NCBI RefSeq assembly: GCF_900155915.1 | Contig: NZ_FTPO01000002.1 | Span: 620,001 to 684,000 of the forward strand | Direction: 5' to 3' | DNA: 64,000 nt | Origin: Microbacterium sp. RU33B | Lineage (GTDB): Bacteria > Actinomycetota > Actinomycetes > Actinomycetales > Microbacteriaceae | Shown: positions 8,346-17,190 of the stretch, piece after piece | Layout of the letters: the number at the start of each line of letters is the position of its first letter | How positions within the stretch are numbered: the stretch's first letter is position 1 | Made by a program: the position numbers and the translations under genes | The notes under the pieces: generated by a model | What the model was told of the DNA's origin: nothing | The model's database searches: none | The model's input: only the letters and a program-made list of their open reading frames with translations

Positions 8346-8382
8346 GCGGAATCCTCACCCGCCGATCGGAGTTGCACCGATC

Positions 8383-9156
8383 ATGACCCTTCTCGATAAG
8401 GCCCAGAGCCTCCTCGCCCTCCACGAAGCCCCCGACCTGCTCACCGTCGTGAACGTGTGGGATCCGATCTCGGCCCGCGTCGTCGCCGAGGAGCCGGGGA
8501 CGACGGCCCTGGCCACCGCGAGCCACTCGATCGCCGCGAGCTTCGGCTACGACGACGGGGAGAACATCCCGCTCGCGCTCCACCTCGAGGCCATCCAGCG
8601 CATCGTCGCGGCGACGGAGCTCCCGGTGAGCGCCGACCTCGAGGCGGGCTACGGCGACGTGGGCGAGACGATCCGCCGGGCGATCGGCGTGGGCGTCGTC
8701 GGCGCCAACATCGAAGACCAGCTGAAGCCCCTCGACGAGGCCGTGCGCGGCGTCGAGGCCGCGCTGAAGGCCGGCGAGGCCGAAGGCATCCGGTTCGTGC
8801 TCAATGCCCGCACCGACGCCTTCGTGCGCGGCGGCGAGCGCACCCCCGAGGAGAACCTCGACGACGCGGTCGCGCGCGGCTCCGCCTACCTCGCCGCCGG
8901 TGCGCCCGTGGTGTTCGTGCCGGGCAAACTCGACGAGGCGCAGGTCTCGACGCTCGTGGAGGCGTTCGGCCCGCAGCGGCTGTCGCTCATCGCCGTGCCC
9001 GGATCGCTCCCGCTCGCACGGCTCCAGGAGCTCGGCGTGGCCCGGGTGTCGTACGGACCGTGGTCGCAGCGCGTGGCGCTGACGGCGCTGCAGGACCTCG
9101 TGCGGGTCGTGCACGAGGGCGGGGCGCTCCCCGCGGGCACGCGCGCCCTCAACTGA
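8383..9156 (+). CDS. Isocitrate lyase/PEP mutase family enzyme
   Basis: The 257-residue protein has the PEP-mutase/isocitrate-lyase TIM-barrel pattern: VVNVWDPISARVVAE, then the strand PVSADLEAGYGD with the metal-binding Asp and Glu, IEDQ for the next barrel strand, and NARTDAF. The catalytic KKCGH motif of true isocitrate lyases is absent. Relatives include 2-methylisocitrate lyase, oxaloacetate decarboxylase-like and phosphonopyruvate hydrolase enzymes, all acting on C-C or C-P bonds of alpha-keto acids. No methylcitrate or phosphonate genes are nearby, so the substrate is open. ATG at 8383 matches the usual short N-terminus. Confidence 0.85.
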   Translation: MTLLDKAQSLLALHEAPDLLTVVNVWDPISARVVAEEPGTTALATASHSIAASFGYDDGENIPLALHLEAIQRIVAATELPVSADLEAGYGDVGETIRRAIGVGVVGANIEDQLKPLDEAVRGVEAALKAGEAEGIRFVLNARTDAFVRGGERTPEENLDDAVARGSAYLAAGAPVVFVPGKLDEAQVSTLVEAFGPQRLSLIAVPGSLPLARLQELGVARVSYGPWSQRVALTALQDLVRVVHEGGALPAGTRALN

Positions 9157-9214
9157 CGTATCAGGCGGGCGCCCGGTGGCTCTCCGAGGGGGAGATCCAC
9201 CGGAGAGGCCCCTC

Positions 9215-9355
9215 ATGCGCGACTACTTCGACGCCGTCATCCGCACACTCGTCCCCGTGACGACGCGCGGCGACCGGATGCCCCGGCGCGGCCGCAGTCG
9301 GCGACGGGCGACGTTCGTCCCCGTCGTCCACGACGCGGCCGCCCGCGCGCACTGA
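9215..9355 (+). CDS. Micro-ORF A, 46 aa, paralogue of micro-ORF B
   Basis: The reading frame encodes 46 residues beginning MRDYFDAVIRTLVP and ending with an Arg-rich stretch and ATFVPVVHD. GGAGAGG lies 8 bases upstream of the ATG. It aligns with the 47-residue ORF at 9457-9600: both begin MR-Y-D-V, have a basic middle (RRGRSRRR versus RLRGRR), and end in (A/S)TFVP(V/I). Two related short frames, each with its own ribosome-binding site, are unlikely by chance. Function is unknown; the basic centre would suit nucleic-acid or membrane binding. Confidence 0.6.
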   Translation: MRDYFDAVIRTLVPVTTRGDRMPRRGRSRRRATFVPVVHDAAARAH

Positions 9356-9456
9356 CGCTCTTCGAAGATCTCGTGGAACCCGCGTCATAGAACGCCCCCG
9401 TCCCCGTCTCATGGGTAGGACGGCGCAGCGGGCGCCGCGAGACGACGGGAGAGGCC

Positions 9457-9600
9457 ATGCGCGGATACATCGATTCGGTGGCCAAGGCGTTGCAGACGCC
9501 CCCGTCGCGTCGCGGTGTCGCGTCACGGCCGCAGCGGCTGCGGGGGCGCCGCTCGACCTTCGTGCCGATCCGCGACGAGAGCCTTCGCGCTCTCTCCTGA
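9457..9600 (+). CDS. Micro-ORF B, 47 aa, paralogue of micro-ORF A
   Basis: The frame encodes 47 residues beginning MRGYIDSVAKALQTP and ending STFVPIRDE plus eight residues. GGGAGAGG lies a few bases before the ATG, nearly the same leader as micro-ORF A. The shared positions are the N-terminal MR-Y-D-V helix, the basic middle and TFVP. It precedes the menC-type gene but is separated from it by 88 bases including that gene's own -10 box, so they are probably separate units. Confidence 0.6.
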   Translation: MRGYIDSVAKALQTPPSRRGVASRPQRLRGRRSTFVPIRDESLRALS

Positions 9601-9676
9601 GATGTCCCTCGCCGTGCAGTGGAACCCGAGACCCTGCGCGGCGAGGGGCCTCTCCTGCTCGTGCGGGGTCTCGGCG

Positions 9677-9682
9677 TAGCCT
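9677..9682 (+). promoter_or_regulatory. Leaderless-type -10 box TAGCCT
   Basis: TAGCCT ends six bases before the ATG at 9689. Confidence 0.55.
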
Positions 9683-9688
9683 GAGCGC

Positions 9689-10822
9689 ATGCCGATCGCG
9701 CGCCCCGCAGAACCTGTCGCCCTCGACGGCGTCGAACTGCGCGTGCTGCACGTGCCGCTCGTCTCGCCGTTCACGACGTCGTTCGGCACCGAGACGGTGC
9801 GCGAGGTCATCGTCGTGCGCGTCCTCACCGCGGGTGGGGACGGGTGGGGAGAGATCGTCACTCAGGCCGATCCGCTGTACTCGAGCGAGTACACCCAGGG
9901 TGCGTGGGATGTCGCGCAGCGCTTCCTGATCCCGGCGCTGCTGGAGCGGCGGACCGTCGCGGCGGAGGACGTGGCCGGCATCCTCGCGCCCTTCATCGGC
10001 CACCGGATGGTGAAGGCGGGCCTGGAGCTCGCCGTGCTCGATGCAGGGCTGCGGGCCCAGGGCCGCTCGCTCGGCGAGTATCTCGGCGCCGAGCGCGACC
10101 GCGTGCCGTCGGGCGTCTCGGTGGGCATCCAGAAGACTCCGGAAGCGCTGGTGGAGGCCGTCGCCGGGTACCTCGACGAGGGGTACGTGCGCATCAAGAT
10201 CAAGATCAAGCCCGGTCGCGACATCCACGACACAGCCGCCGTCCGCGACGCGTTCGGCGCCACGCCGCTGCAGGTCGATGCGAACTCGGCCTACACGCTC
10301 GCCGACGCCGCCGTGCTCGCCGAACTCGATCGCTTCGATCTGCTGCTGATCGAGCAGCCCCTGCAGGAGGACGATCTCGTCGACCATGCGGCGCTGTCCC
10401 GGATGCTGCGCACCCCCGTGTGCCTCGACGAGTCGATCGTGTCGCTCAAGGCCGCGCGCGACGCGCTCGCGCTGGGCTCGGCATCCGTCGTGAACATCAA
10501 GGCCGGACGGGTCGGGGGATACCTGGAGGCCGTGGCCATCCACGACCTCTGCCGCGATGCCGGCATCCCCGTGTGGTGCGGAGGGATGCTCGAGACCGGA
10601 ATCGGTCGCGCGGCCAACGCCGCACTCGCGGCGCTGCCCGGCTTCACGCTGCCCGGCGACGTCTCGGCGTCGAGCAGGTTCTACGCGCGCGACATCGTGA
10701 CCGAGCCGGCCGTGCTCGAAGCCGGGCACGTGCGCGTGCCGACGGGCCCGGGACTGGGTGTCGAGATCGATCCGGTCGCCCTCGACGACGTCACCGTGCA
10801 GCGCGTCGAGATCCGGCGGTAG
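9689..10822 (+). CDS. menC: o-Succinylbenzoate synthase / N-acylamino-acid racemase (MenC type)
   Basis: This is a 377-residue enolase-superfamily enzyme. The muconate-lactonising-enzyme barrel residues are visible: KxK on strand 2 (RIKIKIKPG, about residue 170), metal ligands in QVDANSAY, LLIEQPL and CLDESI, and the opposite-face lysine in VNIKAGRVGG. MenC dehydrates SHCHC to o-succinylbenzoate in menaquinone synthesis; close relatives racemise N-acylamino acids, and some do both. No other men gene is in the window, so assignment to menaquinone synthesis is by family only. The downstream lipoprotein gene begins 4 bases after the stop and may be co-transcribed. Confidence 0.85.
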   Translation: MPIARPAEPVALDGVELRVLHVPLVSPFTTSFGTETVREVIVVRVLTAGGDGWGEIVTQADPLYSSEYTQGAWDVAQRFLIPALLERRTVAAEDVAGILAPFIGHRMVKAGLELAVLDAGLRAQGRSLGEYLGAERDRVPSGVSVGIQKTPEALVEAVAGYLDEGYVRIKIKIKPGRDIHDTAAVRDAFGATPLQVDANSAYTLADAAVLAELDRFDLLLIEQPLQEDDLVDHAALSRMLRTPVCLDESIVSLKAARDALALGSASVVNIKAGRVGGYLEAVAIHDLCRDAGIPVWCGGMLETGIGRAANAALAALPGFTLPGDVSASSRFYARDIVTEPAVLEAGHVRVPTGPGLGVEIDPVALDDVTVQRVEIRR

Positions 10823-10825
10823 GGG

Positions 10826-11689
10826 ATGCGACGACGCCTGCGCGCCGCGCTGTCGCTGCTCCTCGCCGCCGCCGTGCTCGCGGGATGCGGGGGCGAAGCT
10901 CGTCCCGCGCCCTCGGCCACCGTGCTGCCCGACGGCGTCTCGGTGCGGCTCGTCCAGCTGCGCTCCGACGTCGCCGACCGCCAGGCGCAGGTGCAGGTGC
11001 GCAACGACTCCGACGACGAGCTGTTCGTCGGCGACGTGCGCGTCGTGGATCCGCGCTTCGCCCGGCCGGCGTCACGTCCGCGAGAACGCGACACCGCCGT
11101 GCAGCCCGGCGGCACGGTCGACATCCGCGTGCAGCTGCCGCCGATGGACTGTGCAACGCCCGATGCGGGGGAGTCGAGCGCGATCGTGCCGTTCGCCCTG
11201 GGCGAGGCGATCTCCGTCGCCGTCGTGCCGCTCCCCGAAGCGGTGCCCTTCCTCGCCGACCTGCACGAGCGCGAGTGCCGCGCGGAGGCGCTGGCCGACG
11301 CCGTCGTGCTGGGCTTCTCCGACTTCACGCCGTCGTCGCCCGGCGCTCCGGCCGACCTCGTGCTCGACATCCAGCCGACCGGCGACGCCGCAGCGCGCAT
11401 CGAGGGCATCCGCACCACGAACCTCCTCACGTTCGGCGTCGGGGCGGCGGCCGAGACCTTCCCCCTCGGCGTCGACGTGGGCACGGACTCCGCACCCACG
11501 ACGGTGCGGCTGCCGCTCGTGCCGCTGCGGTGCGACGCGCACGCCGTGCAGGAGGACAAGCGCGGCACGATCTTCACCCTCGACGTCGTCGTCGACGGCG
11601 AGCCGGGGGAGATCGAGCTCGCCGCCTCCGCCGAGCTCCGCGGCCGCATCCTCACGTGGGTCGCCCAGTGGTGCGGCTTCGGAGGCTGA
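10826..11689 (+). CDS. Secreted lipoprotein of unknown function
   Basis: The N-terminus is a lipoprotein signal: RRR, a hydrophobic run, and the lipobox LAGC with Cys at about residue 21. The mature part (about 265 residues) is made of beta-strand-like stretches in two similar halves (VQVRNDSDDELFVGDVRVVD in the first), suggesting Ig-like folds facing the outside. No catalytic motif is seen. It starts four bases after the MenC-type gene. I do not recognise the family. Confidence 0.75.
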   Translation: MRRRLRAALSLLLAAAVLAGCGGEARPAPSATVLPDGVSVRLVQLRSDVADRQAQVQVRNDSDDELFVGDVRVVDPRFARPASRPRERDTAVQPGGTVDIRVQLPPMDCATPDAGESSAIVPFALGEAISVAVVPLPEAVPFLADLHERECRAEALADAVVLGFSDFTPSSPGAPADLVLDIQPTGDAAARIEGIRTTNLLTFGVGAAAETFPLGVDVGTDSAPTTVRLPLVPLRCDAHAVQEDKRGTIFTLDVVVDGEPGEIELAASAELRGRILTWVAQWCGFGG

Positions 11690-11700
11690 CGCGCCGGTTC

Positions 11701-11706
11701 TAGGCT
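11701..11706 (+). promoter_or_regulatory. Leaderless-type -10 box TAGGCT
   Basis: TAGGCT ends seven bases before the ATG at 11714. Confidence 0.6.
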
Positions 11707-11713
11707 GAGGTGC

Positions 11714-13048
11714 ATGGCACCGAGCAGCGTCGCTCCCCACGATCCGGCCGCCGCGCGCGGCATCTCCCGGCGGACCCAGTCCGAGATCTACCGCGCGGGC
11801 ATCAGCGGCACGAAGCCGCGGGTGCCCGTCGACGCCGACGCCCTCGAGGCGGCCGCGCGCCGGGCGCTGAGTGCAGAGGCTTTCGCCTACATCGCCGGCG
11901 GGGCGGGCGCCGAGCGCACCGTGGCCGCCAACCGCGACGGGTTCGCGCGCTGGCAGGTGTGGCCGCGGCCGCTCCGCGACGTGGCGACGCGCGATCTGTC
12001 CATCGACTTCCTCGGCGTGCGGCGGGCGACCCCGTTCCTGCTCGCTCCCCTCGGCGTCATGGAGATGGCGCACGACGACGCCGATCTCGCGGTGGCGCGA
12101 GCGGCGGCGTCGCTCGGCGTGCCGTACACGCTGTCCAACCAGGCGTCGTTCCCGATGGAGGAGGTCCGAGACGCCGCGCCGGAAGGCTCGCGGCTGTTCC
12201 AGCTCTACTGGTCGGCGTCCGACGAGCTCAATGCGTCACTCCTGCGGCGGGCCGAGGCATCCGGTTGCGAAGCGATCGTCGTCACCCTCGACACGCACCT
12301 GCTCGGCTGGCGCACGCGCGACCTCGACTTGGCCTACCTGCCCTTCACGCGGGCCATGGGCATCGCGCAGTACACGAGCGATCCGGTGTTCCAGCAGCTC
12401 GTCCGTGAACGCGCGCGGGGCGCGGGAACGATGACGGATGCCGCGGCCCCGCCGGTGCGGGTCACTCCGAAGGCCGTGGCGGCAGGCATCCGGATCGCCC
12501 GCAAGGGGACGGCACTGACCGGCTCGGGACTGCGGGAGAGCCTGCGCTCGCCGCTTCCGCGCGCGGCGGTCGAGACGTTCCTCGACGTGTTCTCGACGCC
12601 CGCGCTCACGTGGGGCGATCTGGCGAAAGCGCGGGAATGGACGAGCCTGCCGATCATCCTGAAGGGGATCGTGCACCCCGACGATGCGGCGCGCGCACTC
12701 GACGCCGGGGTCGACGGCGTGTGGGTCTCCAATCACGGAGGTCGGCAGATCGACCAGTCCGTCCCGACGATCGCCGCGCTGCCCGGCGTGGTCGAGCGCA
12801 TCGGGGGGCGGGTGCCGGTGGTGTTCGACTCCGGCATCCGACAGGGGACGGATGCCGTCATCGCCCTCGCGCTCGGGGCCACCGCCGTCGCGATCGGTCG
12901 CCCCTACGCGTACGGACTGGGGCTCGCCGGCGAGGCGGGAGTGCGCGAAGTCGTGCGCAACCTCCTCGCCGAGCTCGACATCACCCTCGGTCTGTCGGGC
13001 CACACGAGCATCGCCGAGCTCGGCGCCGACACGCTCCGCACGGTCTGA
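11714..13048 (+). CDS. FMN-dependent alpha-hydroxy-acid oxidase (lactate 2-monooxygenase-like)
   Basis: The protein is 444 residues, longer than classical lactate oxidase (about 370) and close to lactate 2-monooxygenase. The FMN family signature WVSNHGGRQID is present with the catalytic His and the substrate-binding Arg, preceded by LPIILKGIV, the lysine strand that binds FMN N1/O2. FAYIAGGAGAE near residue 57 corresponds to the conserved Y-x-x-G-G loop. These enzymes oxidise L-lactate or related 2-hydroxy acids with oxygen; the monooxygenase branch releases acetate and CO2. The substrate is inferred from family only. Confidence 0.88.
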   Translation: MAPSSVAPHDPAAARGISRRTQSEIYRAGISGTKPRVPVDADALEAAARRALSAEAFAYIAGGAGAERTVAANRDGFARWQVWPRPLRDVATRDLSIDFLGVRRATPFLLAPLGVMEMAHDDADLAVARAAASLGVPYTLSNQASFPMEEVRDAAPEGSRLFQLYWSASDELNASLLRRAEASGCEAIVVTLDTHLLGWRTRDLDLAYLPFTRAMGIAQYTSDPVFQQLVRERARGAGTMTDAAAPPVRVTPKAVAAGIRIARKGTALTGSGLRESLRSPLPRAAVETFLDVFSTPALTWGDLAKAREWTSLPIILKGIVHPDDAARALDAGVDGVWVSNHGGRQIDQSVPTIAALPGVVERIGGRVPVVFDSGIRQGTDAVIALALGATAVAIGRPYAYGLGLAGEAGVREVVRNLLAELDITLGLSGHTSIAELGADTLRTV

Positions 13049-13184
13049 CGCCGCGGGCCGGAGGCTCGGCGTCGAGCGCTGCCGTCTCGTGCGACCGCTG
13101 CGTCGAGCGACGGCGCGCTCGCAGGAGAGTGCCGCACTCGGCCGGACAGGCGATCAGGCGGATGCGGCGGTCGACCGCGCGACC

Positions 13185-13190
13185 TACGCT
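13185..13190 (+). promoter_or_regulatory. Leaderless-type -10 box TACGCT
   Basis: TACGCT ends six bases before the ATG at 13197. Confidence 0.5.
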
Positions 13191-13196
13191 GTTCCC

Positions 13197-15080
13197 ATGG
13201 CCCTACGCGCACGGCGCACGACCGCCCCGATCCTCGATCCGGCGACGGAGTCGCGGCGTGCCCAGACGCCCCGACGGCTCGGCCTGGCCGGCCTCGCGGC
13301 GATTGTCGCGCTGACCGTGACCGGCTGCTTCGGCGGCGGGGGATCCATCGACGGCGGCGGTGGCTCCGGCGACGGGGACTTCGCCGACGACGGCTGCACG
13401 AGCGTCGTCGTGGCGACGTCGTCCGAGAAGGTGAACATGCTCGATGCGCTCGCCGGGGCGTTCAAGGAGTCGCCGCAGCACGCCGCTCTCGACGAATGCG
13501 CGACGGTGCGTCCGATCAACGTCTCATCCGGTGAGGCGACCCGCATCCTCACGGCGGGCGGCGACTGGCCCGACGAGAACACGCGGCGCTGGCCCACGAT
13601 GTGGTCGCCGGCCTCGACCGTGTGGACCGAGCGGGTAGCGGCCGCGGCATCCCCCTCCCTCGTCGGCGAACCGGAATCGTTCACGCACACGCCCGTCGTG
13701 TTCGGCGTGCCCGAGACGATGGCGAAGGCGCTCGGGTACCCCGCGAAGCCGATCGGCATCACCGACTTCGAGCGGCTCTGTCAGGACCCCGACGGCTGGG
13801 GCAGCGTCGGCAAAGACCTGTGGGGCTCGTTCAAGATCTCCAAGACCAACCCCAACACGTCGACGACCGGCCTGTCGGCCATCCTGATGCAGTCCTACGA
13901 GGCGACGGGCAAGACCGCAGACCTCACCTCCGACGACGTCGCCGCGGCCGCCGACTTCTCCCGCGTGTTCGAGGAGTGCGTCATCCACTACGGCGACACC
14001 ACCGGCAAGGTGCTCACGACGCTGTACGACGAGACGCAGAACGGCGCGGGCGGATCGGGTTACGTCTCGGCCGTCGCGCTGGAAGAGACCTCGCTGCTGA
14101 ACTACAACCAGGGCAACCCCGACTCGCATACCGTGCAGCCGGGCGAGAAACTGACCGAGCCGAAGGAGAAGCTCGTCGCGGTCTATCCCTCCGGCGGCTC
14201 GATGTGGTCAGACAACCCGATCACGGTACTGGGCGCCGACTGGGTCACCGACGCGCAGGCCGAGGCGGGCACGGCGTTCGCGGAGTTCCTGCAGACCGAC
14301 GCCGCCCAGCGGATCCTCCCCGACTTCGGCTTCCGCCCGCTCGACGAGTCGGTACCTCTCGGCGACCTCTTCACGGCCGCCTACGGCGTCGACCCGGCCG
14401 GCCCCGCCATCACGCTTCCCAAGCCGGGGGTCGACGTCGTCTCGGCGGCTCTGGATCAGTGGGCGCAGATCCGGAAGCCCTCGTCCGTGCTCGAGGTGAT
14501 CGACATCTCCGGCTCGATGGACGAGCCGATCGGCGACGGTCGCTCCAAGCTCGACGGCGCGATCGAGGGCGCCCAGTCCACCCTCGGACACTTCCGCTCA
14601 TCCGATGAGGTCGGCGTCTGGGCCTTCACCACCGGCGTCTCCTCGACGGCAGGCCGGAACATCGTCGTGCTGCGGGATGTCTCGCCGCTGGCCTCCGATC
14701 GCGAGTCCGTCGACTCGTCGCTCGACGATCTGCGGTTCGCGCAGCGCGAGGGCACGCCGCTGTACGACGCGATCGCTGCCGCCTACGACGAGATGTCGGC
14801 GCGAGCCGAACCCGGCCGCATCAACGCGATCGTCCTGCTCTCGGACGGACAGGACACGGATTCGTCGATCTCGCTCGACTCGCTCGTGGCCAAGATCGGC
14901 AGATCCGCCCGTGAGGGCGGTGACGACGCCCCGGTGCGCATCTTCCCGATCGCGTACGGCGAGGGGGCCGACACCGGCGCGCTGCAGCGCATCGCCGAGG
15001 CGACCGGCGGGCAGTGGTTCGATGCATCGGATGCCGCCAAGATCGACCTCGTGTTCGCCTCCGTGATCAACAACTTCTGA
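13197..15080 (+). CDS. Solute-binding / von Willebrand A domain fusion lipoprotein
   Basis: The 627-residue protein has a lipoprotein signal (lipobox TVTGC near residue 44) and a Gly/Asp-rich linker. Residues of about 65-400 resemble periplasmic solute-binding proteins of ABC transporters (SEKVNMLDALAGAFKES, then ISKTNPNTSTTGLSAIL). The C-terminal 200 residues are a VWA domain with an intact MIDAS start, DISGSM, and the later Thr and Asp-containing loops (LLSDGQDTDSS). VWA domains bind ligands through a metal ion. No ABC permease is adjacent, so transport is doubtful and an extracellular sensing or adhesion role is more likely. The next gene starts 7 bases later, suggesting they act together. 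Confidence 0.85.
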   Translation: MALRARRTTAPILDPATESRRAQTPRRLGLAGLAAIVALTVTGCFGGGGSIDGGGGSGDGDFADDGCTSVVVATSSEKVNMLDALAGAFKESPQHAALDECATVRPINVSSGEATRILTAGGDWPDENTRRWPTMWSPASTVWTERVAAAASPSLVGEPESFTHTPVVFGVPETMAKALGYPAKPIGITDFERLCQDPDGWGSVGKDLWGSFKISKTNPNTSTTGLSAILMQSYEATGKTADLTSDDVAAAADFSRVFEECVIHYGDTTGKVLTTLYDETQNGAGGSGYVSAVALEETSLLNYNQGNPDSHTVQPGEKLTEPKEKLVAVYPSGGSMWSDNPITVLGADWVTDAQAEAGTAFAEFLQTDAAQRILPDFGFRPLDESVPLGDLFTAAYGVDPAGPAITLPKPGVDVVSAALDQWAQIRKPSSVLEVIDISGSMDEPIGDGRSKLDGAIEGAQSTLGHFRSSDEVGVWAFTTGVSSTAGRNIVVLRDVSPLASDRESVDSSLDDLRFAQREGTPLYDAIAAAYDEMSARAEPGRINAIVLLSDGQDTDSSISLDSLVAKIGRSAREGGDDAPVRIFPIAYGEGADTGALQRIAEATGGQWFDASDAAKIDLVFASVINNF

Positions 15081-15087
15081 GGCGCAC

Positions 15088-16116
15088 GTGTACGGGATGA
15101 GCGGTCAGGGCTACATCGACGACGCCGTGGAGGCGCTCACCGGCAGCAACGTCTACGTGTCTCCCGAGGTGTCGGGGGCGACCGCGCTGCGGGATCAGCT
15201 CTCGCAGCAGATCGGCGACCAGCCGATCGGCGTCGCAGTCTTCTCGAGCAACGCGGCGCTGGAGGCCTCCGGCACCGAGATCCTGTCGACGCTCGCCGAG
15301 CAGCACCCGCAGTTCCAGACCATCATCATCTCGGTCGGGGGAGACCTCGCCGCCGGGTCGCGCGACCTGCCCTCGGGTGAGGCGCTGCGCATCGCCAACG
15401 AGGCCGAGGGGTCGGCGGGATCGACCGAGGCCGCCCTCGTCGAGACCGTGCAGACGGTCATCGCGGCCACCGACACTGCCGGGCCCGTCAGCCCGGACGC
15501 GGGGGGAGCGGTCGGCATCGGAATCGGCGCGGTGCTCGTCGTCGCCGCGCTCGGGGCGGCGCTCGGCGTCTTCCTCGGCGTGCGCCGCTCCCGGCGACGC
15601 GCGGCGGGAGAGCGCACACCGCTGCCGGACTCGGTGCGCGAGACGATCACCCGCCTCCGCGCTCTCAGCGGCGAGTACGCTGCGGCGGGGGCATCCGGCA
15701 ATCGGCTCGCGGCCCAGGTCGCGCCGGAGATCGCCGGGATCGCCGCGAACGCGAGCGAGCTGTTCGAGCGACTCGACCGCAAGGGCGACGAGGGCCAGCT
15801 CGCACTCGGTGCCGTCGAGTACGGCGAGACGCTGCGCAAGCTCACCGCAGCGCTCGACCGCGACTACTTCCTCGACATCCTGACCCATCCGCACCTCTGG
15901 GACGACCCCGACGAGCGGGTGGCGGAGGTGCGGGAGGCGATCACGGATGTCTCGGGCGAACTCGTCGCGAACATCAAGCAGGTGAACGCCCGTCGTGGGC
16001 TGCACTTCCAGGTGTCGCTGGACGGCGTGATCGGGCGACGCAAGGAGCTGAAGGACTGGGAGCGCGAGTTCGACCGCGCCGACGGAGACACCGGCCCCAT
16101 CGCGCGACCGCAGTGA
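15088..16116 (+). CDS. Single-span membrane protein, partner of the VWA lipoprotein
   Basis: The 342-residue protein has an N-terminal domain of about 130 residues with alternating strands (PIGVAVFSS, FQTIIISVGGD) that lie outside if the single hydrophobic span (GIGIGAVLVVAALGAALGVFLGV, about 150-172) is followed by the positively charged RRSRRR inside. The cytoplasmic C-terminal part is helical (RLRALSGEYAAAG, GETLRKLTAALDRDYF). No signal peptide is present, so the topology needs the reverse-anchor model. GTG 15088 is used here; ATG 15097 is an alternative. I do not recognise the family. Operon position suggests it relays or anchors the VWA protein. Confidence 0.7.
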   Translation: MYGMSGQGYIDDAVEALTGSNVYVSPEVSGATALRDQLSQQIGDQPIGVAVFSSNAALEASGTEILSTLAEQHPQFQTIIISVGGDLAAGSRDLPSGEALRIANEAEGSAGSTEAALVETVQTVIAATDTAGPVSPDAGGAVGIGIGAVLVVAALGAALGVFLGVRRSRRRAAGERTPLPDSVRETITRLRALSGEYAAAGASGNRLAAQVAPEIAGIAANASELFERLDRKGDEGQLALGAVEYGETLRKLTAALDRDYFLDILTHPHLWDDPDERVAEVREAITDVSGELVANIKQVNARRGLHFQVSLDGVIGRRKELKDWEREFDRADGDTGPIARPQ

Positions 16117-16249
16117 GCCAGCGCCCCTCGAGGTCGTGCGTGTTCTCCCGCACGCCGAGCACGGAGCATGCCGTCCTCCGCTTCTCGTCTTCACCTCGGG
16201 AGCGGGTTCCGACACTCGGATGTCGGCCGTTGCCGTCAAGATGGACACC

Positions 16250-17185
16250 ATGAGAACCGTTCCCCTCGGCACCACCGGCCTCGAAGTCCCCAACGTCGTC
16301 CTGGGCGTCATGCGCATCGGCGAATCGACCGACGACGAGGTGCGCACGCTCGTGCGCACGGCGCGCGACGCCGGCATCGACTTCTTCGACCACGCCGACG
16401 TGTACGGACCCGAGGTCCACGGCTGCGAGGAGCGCTTCGCGGAGGCGCTGCAGCTCTCCTCATCCGAGCGGGCCGAGATCACCCTGCAGACCAAGGCGGG
16501 CATCGTGCGCGAGGGTCCGTACTTCGACTTCTCGTACGAGCACATCATCGAGTCGGTCGAGGGGTCGCTGCGGGCCCTGCGCACCGACTACATCGACATC
16601 CTCCTGCTCCACCGTCCCGACGCCCTCGTGGAGCCCGAGGAGGTCGCACGCGCGTTCGACGAGCTCGAGGAGGCCGGCAAGGTGCGGGCGTTCGGCGTCT
16701 CGAACCACACGCCGCGCCAGATCGACCTGCTGCGCACCGCCGTGCGCCAGCCGATCGTCGCCAACCAGCTGCAGCTGTCGATCACGCATGCCCCGACCAT
16801 CGCCCACGGCGTCGCATCGAACATGGTCGGCCTCGAGCAGTCGGTGACGCTCGACGGCGGCGGGATCGTCGACTACTGCCGCATCAACGACATCACGGTG
16901 CAGGCGTGGTCGCCGTTCCAGGCGGGCTTCTTCAACGGCGTGTTCCTCGACTCGCCCGATTACCCCGAGCTCAATGCGGTGATCGACCGGCTCGCGAAGG
17001 TCTACGACGTTCCGCCGATCGCGATCGCGACGGCCTGGATCACCCGCCACCCGGCAGGCATGCAGGTCGTGCTCGGCACCACGACGCCCGACCGGGTCAC
17101 CGGCGCGGCGCAGGGATCCGACATCCCGCTCACGCGCGCCGAGTGGTACGAGCTCTTCCGCGCCGCAGGTCACCGGGTCCCCTGA
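16250..17185 (+). CDS. Aldo/keto reductase, YdhF-like
   Basis: The protein (311 residues) is a TIM-barrel NADPH-dependent oxidoreductase. It begins with the typical MRTVPLGTTGLEVPNVVLGVMRI. The catalytic Asp is in FFDHADVYG, Tyr is the V-Y-G of the same strand, Lys is in LQTKAGI, and His is in LLLHRPD. The C-terminal phosphate-binding loop (VVLGTTTPDRV) replaces the usual IPG. This branch (YdhF/YcsN) reduces small aldehydes and ketones; the physiological substrate is unknown. Start codons at 16241 or 16220 are possible. The SUMF1-like gene starts 5 bases after its stop. Confidence 0.88.
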   Translation: MRTVPLGTTGLEVPNVVLGVMRIGESTDDEVRTLVRTARDAGIDFFDHADVYGPEVHGCEERFAEALQLSSSERAEITLQTKAGIVREGPYFDFSYEHIIESVEGSLRALRTDYIDILLLHRPDALVEPEEVARAFDELEEAGKVRAFGVSNHTPRQIDLLRTAVRQPIVANQLQLSITHAPTIAHGVASNMVGLEQSVTLDGGGIVDYCRINDITVQAWSPFQAGFFNGVFLDSPDYPELNAVIDRLAKVYDVPPIAIATAWITRHPAGMQVVLGTTTPDRVTGAAQGSDIPLTRAEWYELFRAAGHRVP

Positions 17186-17190
17186 CCCGG

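Noticed and set aside
13047..13073. Hairpin GACGCCG/CGGCGTC at the end of the alpha-hydroxy-acid oxidase gene
   Set aside because: It overlaps the stop codon, is short with a 13-base loop and is expected by chance in such GC-rich DNA.
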